Shown: positions 9,112 through 15,831 of the stretch, piece after piece
How the letters are laid out: each line of letters begins with the position of its first letter
Position numbering within the stretch: position 1 is the stretch's first letter
Assembly: GCA_964623055.1 (NCBI GenBank)
Contig: CAZURK010000002.1
Location: forward strand, 1-64,000
Source of the DNA: JADHUC01 sp964623055
Lineage (GTDB): Bacteria; Planctomycetota; Planctomycetia; Pirellulales; Pirellulaceae
Direction of reading: 5' to 3'
Length of the DNA stretch: 64,000 nt
Notes under the pieces: model-generated
The model's input: the letters and a program-made list of their open reading frames with translations, nothing else
Told to the model about the DNA's origin: nothing
Databases searched by the model: none
Program-made: the position numbers and the translations under genes

Positions 9112-9162
9112 GCACCTAAGTTCGAGTTCCGAGTAGATGCGTCGACGCTTCGGCCGCAATGC

Positions 9163-9233
9163 GTAGGTTATGCTTCAGCATATCGTCTGCCCAGGCAGCC
9201 AAGAATGCGATGATATGCTGAAGCATAACCTAC
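9163..9233. repeat. REPIN-like inverted pair
   Basis: Two 22-base arms, perfectly inverted, beginning with GTAGGTTATGCTTCAGCATA. Each arm contains its own small palindrome (TATGCTTCAGCATA). The spacer is 27 bases. It lies just past the stop codon of the eutBC fusion and could act on the 3' end of that transcript. Confidence 0.85.
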
Positions 9234-9242
9234 AGAACTACA

Positions 9243-11555
9243 TCAGCCCGGCTTTGTGATGGTGTTCAGGATTCGTACCGTCTCCTGGGCACCTTTCGTG
9301 GGTCGCAGCGCCGTTGTGGCGACGCCGGAGACAACTTTTGTGATGTTGTGATCGACTTTGCCGTCCTCGCCCCACACCGAGCCGTCCGGCGCGGTGATGT
9401 AGATGGAAAACGTGTGGTGGCCGGTGCCGGGACGCTCGCCGATGACGTGCAGGATGGCGCGGTCGTCCGGCAGGTGAGCGAACAACGTCTCGCCGATGCG
9501 GTAACCGGCGCGCACTCGGCCTGAGGTCAGCACGATATGCTCGGGTGCCGGCCGGTAGCCCTCGCGCACAAGGCCATCACGCACTTCGGCGAGAAACGGC
9601 GCCAAGTGTCCCAAATCCATGATCGCTAGGGCGTTCAGGCCATCGGACACGACGATCTGGGCGTCGTACCGGCCGTCATGATGTTGGCGTAGCGAACGCA
9701 GCGTCGCAATCGACTTGTCGGTCAGACGCTCACCCGACTCTGGGTGCAGGATGTAGTCGGTTCGGTCCTTGGATTGGGTCGACAGTTTGAGCACATTCGG
9801 GATCTGGGCGATGAAGGCTGGCTCCAACTCGGTCCAAATGCTCTTTTTCGCGTCCGCGTAGATGCGGCGGATGTCCTTTTCGAGCGCGGGTGCTAGATCC
9901 CAAGGCTTGACGCCGTGCCCCTGCGCGATGAATACACCGCGGCCGCGCACCTCGTCGATCTGCGACTGCCCTTCCTCGATTATCTCCATGTCGCTGCGCG
10001 TGTCGCCCTTCTTGCGGCGGTACTGCAGGAAGACCCACAGCGGGTCTCCTAAGTGATCCGTCGGCTTACCGTTCCGATCGATGACCCCAAGCTGTTGGAA
10101 AAACTCCCACACACGGTCGTTAACCGTGTAGCCGAATCGATTACGGATGCGCACATGGTCCTGGAAACCGGTTGTCAGATACCCGAGCATCGGGTCGATC
10201 TTGGTCGGCAAGGCCATCAGGTATGCCGGATTGGCCGGCATCACCCGATCAAGACACCAGTCGAGGTCGTCGAGCGAGACGTCCATATGCAGCGTCGAGC
10301 AGACGTCAAGACCGATGGTCAACCCGTGCAGCTTGCCCATGACGATGTCCTCCAGGCAGCAGCGCACGAGTTGCTCGCGCGTGCGGAACACCTCGGGGCC
10401 AATGAAGCCGGCCACGTCGTTCAGATGCACCCACGGCGCCGCCGCCCGCCCCGCATTCGATTGCGCTTCGGCCACCTTCTGCGTTAGCACGCGCGCAAAG
10501 CCATACTTGCGCGACTCGTGGATCACCATATCAAAGCCGTGGCTATGGCCATTGGTGAAGTCTGCGCCCTGACCCGTCTCGAAGTACAGGCCAAATTCGC
10601 CGGTGCACATGGCGGCATAATCGAGCATTTTCTGGTTGCTAATGTCGAACGTGCCGTTGGCAGTGTCGCTGCCCGCGATGCTTTGGAACCACAGAGCCGT
10701 GCTGCCTGGGTGAGCTTTCTCGACCACCGCCTGGACGTCGATGTGGGCCAGCACGCAGTGCGGCAGAACGTGGTCGATCCCGAAAGTGACGAGCAGGTCC
10801 CGCAGCATTAGTTCGATCGCTTCCACCGAAGCAGGATCGCTCGACACGGGGTTTGTGCCCAGCACGACGTCGCCGACGGCGAATGCCCAGCCGTCGAAGA
10901 CCTGCCAGCGAATGTCGTCGATGTTGTCCGTGGGCGAGTTGGGCTGGATGCGCGCGCCCAGATACCCCTTGGCTCCGATCCGGCTGCCCGGCAGCGGATT
11001 AAACACCTTGGCACCAACGGCGATCAACTCCTGGTTGCTCATCAACTTGACAACACACCCGATAACGTCGCTCGACAGGCCGGCGCTGATCACCTTGATG
11101 GCGTCTTCGCCTCTGGAGAGCAAGAACCGCTTCAACTGCCCCATGGTCAGATTGGCCGTTTTCGCAGCGGCCGCCACGTCGCGGCTTTGCGTGAGCAGAT
11201 CGTGAAGATTGTCCGCGAGCAACGGATGCGCATCGAGGTCGCGAATACGCGTGTTGGCCAGCAGCGTGCGCGCATTGCGGCGCGAAGTCTCGTCAGCCGC
11301 CGCAACGCCGACGATCTGGTCACCCTCCTTCAGATCATTGGCAGCACCGAGGATCTGCTTGTACGGCGCGAAGTCGAACTGGCCGTTCACGCGCCGCACG
11401 TAGGCGAAAATATCCTCCCCTGGCGCAAGTTCGCTGATAGAAACCCCGGGGGGCAGGGATGCATCGATCGTCCTACCACACCAGCCCTTCACCGGAAGGC
11501 CCAATCCAGCCGCACCACCCGCGACCGTTCCAAGAAAGTACCGCCTGCTAATCAT
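9243..11555 (-). CDS. eutBC: Tat-exported ethanolamine ammonia-lyase, EutB-EutC fusion
   Basis: A 770-residue single chain. Residues 1-28 are a twin-arginine signal (MISRRYFLGTVAGGAAGLGL). Residues about 35-500 match EutB, the large subunit (SISELAPGEDIFAYVRRVNG, FNPLPGSRIGAKGYLGARIQ, GLDVCSTLHMDVSLDDLDWC). From about residue 530 the chain matches EutC (TDYILHPESGERL, VVSDGLNALAIMDLGHLAPF, RPGTGHHTFSIYIT). EutBC is an adenosylcobalamin enzyme splitting ethanolamine into acetaldehyde and ammonia. It is normally two cytoplasmic polypeptides, so both the fusion and the export signal are odd. A divergent operon processes acetaldehyde. No other eut gene, microcompartment gene or visible B12 riboswitch is present. 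ATG at 11555 is the only start that keeps the Tat signal at the N-terminus. Confidence 0.92.
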   Translation of the reverse strand: MISRRYFLGTVAGGAAGLGLPVKGWCGRTIDASLPPGVSISELAPGEDIFAYVRRVNGQFDFAPYKQILGAANDLKEGDQIVGVAAADETSRRNARTLLANTRIRDLDAHPLLADNLHDLLTQSRDVAAAAKTANLTMGQLKRFLLSRGEDAIKVISAGLSSDVIGCVVKLMSNQELIAVGAKVFNPLPGSRIGAKGYLGARIQPNSPTDNIDDIRWQVFDGWAFAVGDVVLGTNPVSSDPASVEAIELMLRDLLVTFGIDHVLPHCVLAHIDVQAVVEKAHPGSTALWFQSIAGSDTANGTFDISNQKMLDYAAMCTGEFGLYFETGQGADFTNGHSHGFDMVIHESRKYGFARVLTQKVAEAQSNAGRAAAPWVHLNDVAGFIGPEVFRTREQLVRCCLEDIVMGKLHGLTIGLDVCSTLHMDVSLDDLDWCLDRVMPANPAYLMALPTKIDPMLGYLTTGFQDHVRIRNRFGYTVNDRVWEFFQQLGVIDRNGKPTDHLGDPLWVFLQYRRKKGDTRSDMEIIEEGQSQIDEVRGRGVFIAQGHGVKPWDLAPALEKDIRRIYADAKKSIWTELEPAFIAQIPNVLKLSTQSKDRTDYILHPESGERLTDKSIATLRSLRQHHDGRYDAQIVVSDGLNALAIMDLGHLAPFLAEVRDGLVREGYRPAPEHIVLTSGRVRAGYRIGETLFAHLPDDRAILHVIGERPGTGHHTFSIYITAPDGSVWGEDGKVDHNITKVVSGVATTALRPTKGAQETVRILNTITKPG

Positions 11556-11868
11556 CGAAGCCGGCTCCTTTCGACACGGGGCTGATCAACCGCATTATGT
11601 CCCATCGCCCGACGAAGCGATGGGTCGCATGTCGCACAGTTGCCAAACAAGCGTGCCTGACTATCTCCTGAAAATACCAATACTCCCAAATTCCTGCAAC
11701 AAAAGTAGGTCCCGACTGCCGGACGGGACCTCGAACTGCGTAGCAACGTTTTTCGCGGCTTCGAGCTCCCGCTCGTTGACGAACCGTGTTCGGTGTGCAA
11801 AATGCACGGTTCCGCGTGACCCGCGTCCCCGAAATTGGGACAGACACCTTTGTGGGAGCAGCCGAGAC
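11556..11868. other. Divergent promoter region with single REP-like hairpins
   Basis: Spacer between the divergent eutBC fusion and acetaldehyde dehydrogenase gene. It must hold both promoters, but I cannot place boxes confidently. It carries a hairpin at 11601-11623 (CCCATCG/CGATGGG) and a GTAG-type REP at 11705-11731. No B12-box-like riboswitch core was recognised. Confidence 0.5.
11705..11731 (+). repeat. Single GTAG-type REP hairpin
   Basis: GTAGGTCCCGACTGCCGGAC followed by GGGACCT: an internal palindrome AGGTCCCG/CGGGACCT behind a GTAG foot. It is the same family as each arm of the element at 31790-31869, but here without a partner arm. Confidence 0.7.
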
Positions 11869-12753
11869 ATGGATTCAAAGATCAAGGTGGCCGTCATCGG
11901 GCCTGGTAACATCGGCACTGATCTGATGTATAAGATCCGTCGTAGTCGGTATATGGACCTGGTGCTGATGACCGGCATCAAGCCGGATTCGGAAGGGCTT
12001 GCGTTGGCCAGTAGCCTGGGTATTTCGACGTCGCTCACCGGCATCGACGCGATATTGGAAAACGACGAAGTGCAAATCGTTTTCGAATCGACCGGGGCCA
12101 AACCGCATCTAATGCATGCACCGATGTTGAAAGAGGCCGGCAAAATCGCCATCGACTTGACTCCTGCGGCAGTCGGCCCCTATGTCGTGCCTTACGTCAA
12201 TTTGCACGAGCATCTGGACGAGCCGAACGTGAACATGGTCACATGCGGAGGCCAAGCCACGACGCCGATCGTTGCCGCCATCAGCCGCGCCTGCCATATT
12301 CGCTACGCCGAGATCGTGGCGACCATCGCCAGCAAGAGCGCCGGTCCGGGCACTCGACAGAACATCGACGAATTCACTCGCACCACCGCCCAAGGACTGG
12401 AAGTGATAGGCGGGGCCGACAAGGGCAAAGCCATTATCATCCTGAACCCGGCCGAGCCGCCTATCATGATGCGCGATACAATTTTCGCCTTGGTCGATGA
12501 CCCCGACGAAGCTGCCATCCGGGCATCGGTCCAGGAGATGGTCCGAAACGTTCAGAATTACGTGCCCGGTTACAGGCTGAAGGTCGAGCCGTTTGTCGAC
12601 GGCGATAAGGTGACCACCATGATCGAAGTCGAAGGAGCCGGCGACTACCTGCCCAAGTATTCCGGCAATTTGGATATCATGACCGCCGCCGCCTGTGCGG
12701 TGGGCGAGGTCTTTGCAGAGAAACTCCTGACCGAACAACGCGGCACGACGTAG
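11869..12753 (+). CDS. mhpF: Acetaldehyde dehydrogenase (acylating)
   Basis: A 294-residue cytoplasmic enzyme of the MhpF/DmpF/BphJ family that converts acetaldehyde, CoA and NAD+ to acetyl-CoA. KVAVIGPGNIGTDLMYKIRRS is the NAD-binding loop, and NMVTCGGQATTPIVAAI contains the catalytic cysteine. The C-terminal SGNLDIMTAAACAVGE is also characteristic. Length is near the usual 300-315. ATG at 11869 has GGGAGC upstream at suitable spacing. The longer frame upstream reads through a REP palindrome and is unlike protein. It is followed after a REPIN by the aldolase with which family members form a substrate-channelling complex. Confidence 0.95.
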   Translation: MDSKIKVAVIGPGNIGTDLMYKIRRSRYMDLVLMTGIKPDSEGLALASSLGISTSLTGIDAILENDEVQIVFESTGAKPHLMHAPMLKEAGKIAIDLTPAAVGPYVVPYVNLHEHLDEPNVNMVTCGGQATTPIVAAISRACHIRYAEIVATIASKSAGPGTRQNIDEFTRTTAQGLEVIGGADKGKAIIILNPAEPPIMMRDTIFALVDDPDEAAIRASVQEMVRNVQNYVPGYRLKVEPFVDGDKVTTMIEVEGAGDYLPKYSGNLDIMTAAACAVGEVFAEKLLTEQRGTT

Positions 12754-12774
12754 GAGCAACCGTCCAATGCTAAT

Positions 12775-12832
12775 GTGGGGCACGTTGCCAACGTGCCTAC
12801 AATCCAAGAGGCACGTTGGAAACGTGCCCCAC
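12775..12832. repeat. REPIN-like inverted pair
   Basis: Inverted arms starting GTGGGGCACGTTGCCAACGT, each with an inner CACGTTG/CAACGTG palindrome. It lies between the mhpF and mhpE homologues inside a likely operon, so it would be transcribed. Confidence 0.85.
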
Positions 12833-12885
12833 GGGATGCGCGCGGCGAACGAGATGAACCACGGACAGCCCCGGAGATACAACTG

Positions 12886-13902
12886 ATGAAAAAGAAGAAA
12901 GTCGCCATACTCGATACGACGATGCGGGATGGCCAGCACGCCATGGCCCACCAGTTCACGCCCGAGCAGGTGGCCAACGTGGCCAAGGCGCTGGACGAGG
13001 CGGGCGTGGGTACCATCGAAATCAGCCACGGTGACGGACTGGCCGGTTCGTCGATCCAATACGGCTTCGCTGCGGCCAACGATTTCGAATTATTGAAGGC
13101 GGCTTCCGAAGTCACCACGCCGGGAAGAATCGGCGTGTTGCTGTTGCCCGGCGTCGGTACGCAAGAAGACCTGCAAATGGCCAAAGAATGCGGGGCCGGC
13201 GCGGCCCGGGTAGCCACGCATTGCACCGAGGCGGATATCGCCGAGCAGCACATCGAGTTGGCCGGCAAACTGGGCATGAGACCGATCGGCGTGCTGATGA
13301 TGACTCACATGGTCGAGCCGCCGAAGCTGGTCGAACAGGCCAAGATCATGGAAGCGTCCGGCGCTGAACTGGTCTACATGATGGACTCGGCCGGTGCCAT
13401 GCTCCCGCCCGATGTCGTGGCACGCGTGGATGCCTTGAAGTCGGCTTTGAACATCCAGGTCGGCTTCCACGCGCACAACAACCTGTCCATGGCTATCGCC
13501 AATACGCTGGCTGCGATCGAGGCCGGTGCCGATTCGGTCGACGGGTGCCTGAGGGGCCTGGGCGCGGGCTCCGGTAACGCTCAGTTGGAGGTGCTGATCG
13601 GCGTCCTCGAACGCGTGGGCATCGAGACAGGAGTCGACTTCTACAAAGTGATGGACGCCGCCGAGAAGGTTGTCGAGCCGATGATGCACCGGCCTCAAGT
13701 GATTAACAACGACGGGCTCATGCTGGGATACGCCGGCGTTTATTCGAGCTTCTTGTTGCACGCTCGACGCGCCGCCAAGCGGTTCGACGTCGATATCCGT
13801 GACGTGCTGATCGAGCTAGGCAAGCGAAAGACAGTCGGCGGCCAGGAAGATATGATCATCGACGTAGCCATCGAAATGGCCAAAGAGGCAGGGAAACTAT
13901 AA
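12886..13902 (+). CDS. mhpE: 4-hydroxy-2-oxovalerate aldolase
   Basis: A 338-residue pyruvate aldolase of the MhpE/DmpG/BphI family, which cleaves 4-hydroxy-2-oxoacids to pyruvate and an aldehyde (acetaldehyde for the classical substrate). ILDTTMRDGQHAMAHQFTPE is the metal and active-site start of the TIM barrel. VGFHAHNNLSMAIANTLAAIEAG carries the HxH metal ligands. The C-terminal helical domain (VINNDGLMLGYAGVYSSFLLHA) gates the channel to the dehydrogenase in DmpFG. ATG at 12886 follows GGAG. The dehydrogenase-aldolase pair is conserved, but no meta-cleavage or hydratase gene accompanies it here. Confidence 0.95.
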   Translation: MKKKKVAILDTTMRDGQHAMAHQFTPEQVANVAKALDEAGVGTIEISHGDGLAGSSIQYGFAAANDFELLKAASEVTTPGRIGVLLLPGVGTQEDLQMAKECGAGAARVATHCTEADIAEQHIELAGKLGMRPIGVLMMTHMVEPPKLVEQAKIMEASGAELVYMMDSAGAMLPPDVVARVDALKSALNIQVGFHAHNNLSMAIANTLAAIEAGADSVDGCLRGLGAGSGNAQLEVLIGVLERVGIETGVDFYKVMDAAEKVVEPMMHRPQVINNDGLMLGYAGVYSSFLLHARRAAKRFDVDIRDVLIELGKRKTVGGQEDMIIDVAIEMAKEAGKL

Positions 13903-13926
13903 TAGACGTAACGCTTCAGCCAAATG

Positions 13927-14001
13927 GTAGCCGGATTCGCAAGAATTCGGGATCTTGCCAGTGTGCCGCCGAATCGTCCGAATTCTTGCGAATCCGGCTA
14001 C
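13927..14001. repeat. REPIN-like inverted pair, CGCAAG family
   Basis: Arms beginning GTAGCCGGATTCGCAAGAAT with perfect inverted identity over 24 bases. Each arm has a hairpin with a GCAA-type loop. The same family occurs at 19133-19183 and 21612-21665, with co-varying stem bases. Confidence 0.88.
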
Positions 14002-14055
14002 AGAACGGTCACTTCACCAGACGGCTGAATTCCTACCAATAGAGGAGGACGTACC

Positions 14056-14838
14056 GTGGGCATCCGATCAATTCGCCGGCGGGCTTTGGACGGCGAGATC
14101 CTTGTTGGAAGCTGGCTGGTTCTCGGTTCCAGCCTGACTGCGGAAATCGCCGGCAATTCGGGCTTCGACTGGGTCGTGGTGGACATGGAGCACGGCATGG
14201 GCGGCAGTGACAGTATGCTGTCCCAACTCCAAGCACTAGCCAGCACGCCCGCCGCGCCGATCGTTCGCGTGGCGTACAACGATCCAGTGCTGATCAAACG
14301 CACTTTGGACCTGGGGCCGGCCGGCATCATGGCGCCGATGATCAGCACGGCCGAAGACGCCGAACGTGTGGTTCGAGCGATGCGTTATCCGCCGCAGGGG
14401 ATCCGCGGCGTCACTCCCTATACCCGCCCCGCTGACTTCGGCCGCGAGTTTCCAGAGTACTTTGCTTCCGCAAACGACGATCTGATCTGCTTGGTACAGA
14501 TCGAAACCGAACAGGCCGTGGAAAACGCCGAGGAGATCGCCGCCGTCGACGGCGTGGACGTACTATTCATCGGACCGCTGGACCTGACCGTCGGTCTGGG
14601 CATCATGAAACAGTTCGACCATCCCAAGTATCGCGCAGCGGTCGAGAAGATCGTGTCCGCCTGCCGCAAGGCCGGCAAAGTGCCCGGGATCATCTTGCTG
14701 GACGTCGAAATCCCCGAGGACACGGTGGCCGACGGGTTCACCTTCATCGGCCGGGCCTCCGACGGCAGCGTTCTGGCCGCGGCACTAAGCGGACTGGTTG
14801 AACCGTTCAAGAAGTTCAAGCAACAATCGTCGACGTAA
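14056..14838 (+). CDS. HpcH/HpaI family aldolase
   Basis: A 260-residue class II pyruvate-dependent aldolase related to 4-hydroxy-2-oxoheptanedioate aldolase (HpaI). FDWVVVDMEHGMGGSD contains the Asp and Glu-His metal-site region, MRYPPQGIRGVTPYTRPADFG is the substrate loop, and VDVLFIGPLDLTVGLGI is a third core motif. The reaction type is reversible aldol cleavage yielding pyruvate and an aldehyde. GTG at 14056 has a strong AGGAGG upstream. It is the third gene of the acetaldehyde/pyruvate aldolase block and suggests metabolism of short aldehydes rather than of one fixed aromatic pathway. Confidence 0.93.
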   Translation: MGIRSIRRRALDGEILVGSWLVLGSSLTAEIAGNSGFDWVVVDMEHGMGGSDSMLSQLQALASTPAAPIVRVAYNDPVLIKRTLDLGPAGIMAPMISTAEDAERVVRAMRYPPQGIRGVTPYTRPADFGREFPEYFASANDDLICLVQIETEQAVENAEEIAAVDGVDVLFIGPLDLTVGLGIMKQFDHPKYRAAVEKIVSACRKAGKVPGIILLDVEIPEDTVADGFTFIGRASDGSVLAAALSGLVEPFKKFKQQSST

Positions 14839-14851
14839 TCGACGGTGAGGA

Positions 14852-14928
14852 CCGTTGGAGTTCACGCTTTAGCGTGCCGTGTCCTTTTCAGTGTCCAGAA
14901 AGACACGCTAAAGCGTGAACTCCAACGG
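14852..14928. repeat. REPIN-like inverted pair
   Basis: Arms CCGTTGGAGTTCACGCTTTA... and its inverse, ending in ...GAACTCCAACGG. Each arm contains the palindrome CACGCTTTAGCGTG. It sits between the aldolase and the convergent VOC gene, where it could serve as a bidirectional terminator-like structure. Confidence 0.85.
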
Positions 14929-14962
14929 GTGGCGACAAGAATGCCGCAGCGCTACGCCTGCC

Positions 14963-15505
14963 CTACTTCTTTGGCCCCACCAACTCGACGACGTTGCCAT
15001 CCGGGTCGCGAACGACCGTCAGAAAGACGCCTGGCGCCAGGTTCTCGGGTAACTCGACGGGGCCCTTGGCGATGGGCTTTACGCCCGCTTTCTTCAGGCG
15101 AGCCATGGCCGCGTTGGTGTCGCCGATGAAGATGGTCAGATAGCTATACCCCAGTTGCGAGTGAATGAACGAGTTGTCGCTCTTCTTGCTGTCGACTCCC
15201 GGCACTGCCATCAGCTTCAGTTTGGTCGCGCTGTCCTCCTCGCCCAGCACCAGCACGCGGATGTCCAGCGGCTGTCGATTGGTCAATCCGCCGTCAGCGG
15301 CCAACTTGGCCGAGACCTTGAAACCCTTTACCTCCGTGAAGCCGATCGCTTTCGTGTAGAATTCGACAGCTTTGTCGACATCGCTGACTACGACGCCCAG
15401 GTCGATCGTAGTCCGCGCAAATTCTCCTTCGGCCAGGCAAAGCCGCGGAGTGGCCGCTACGAACGACGTGGTGACAAACAGGGCGGCAAGGGTTCGTTTG
15501 GTCAT
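14963..15505 (-). CDS. Secreted VOC (glyoxalase-fold) protein
   Basis: A 180-residue protein with signal peptide (MTKRTLAALFVTTSFVAATP, cleavage near LCLAEG) followed by one vicinal-oxygen-chelate module: TTIDLGVVVSDVDKAVEFYT at the start and GVFLTVVRDPDGNVVELVGP at the end. VOC domains bind a metal and act in isomerisation, dioxygenation or resistance. Export is less usual, and the substrate is unknown. ATG at 15505 has AGGAG ten bases upstream. The longer frame would destroy the signal peptide. It is divergent from the large gene at 15832 and convergent with the aldolase. Confidence 0.85.
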   Translation of the reverse strand: MTKRTLAALFVTTSFVAATPRLCLAEGEFARTTIDLGVVVSDVDKAVEFYTKAIGFTEVKGFKVSAKLAADGGLTNRQPLDIRVLVLGEEDSATKLKLMAVPGVDSKKSDNSFIHSQLGYSYLTIFIGDTNAAMARLKKAGVKPIAKGPVELPENLAPGVFLTVVRDPDGNVVELVGPKK

Positions 15506-15831
15506 TGGTGTTCTCCTCAGGCAAGGAAACAGAAACAGGGGTTCAACCTCTAGCGGGCGGTTTTCGTCGCTTCCGATCACCGCCGCATGCAGGACCATTG
15601 TCGCCGGAAATGGGGACGATTCAAGCGTTCCGCGGGTATTGTCCGTTCCTGAACGCTCACGGCACTGATTCCCAATGAGGCGTCAGAACCGTCTCTTTCG
15701 CCAAAACTGCACCGGGGACTGTCTAAGCATACTGTGTCGCTACACGTCCGCCGCGTTGCCACCCAGGCCGAAGACGTAGACTTCCCATAGTGGGTGGACC
15801 GATCACGGCGACAGTTGGGAGGGGCAGTTCG

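Noticed and set aside
11556..11868. Possible cobalamin riboswitch controlling the eutBC fusion
   Set aside because: I searched for a B12-box-like core and the expected long structured leader and found only REP-type hairpins.
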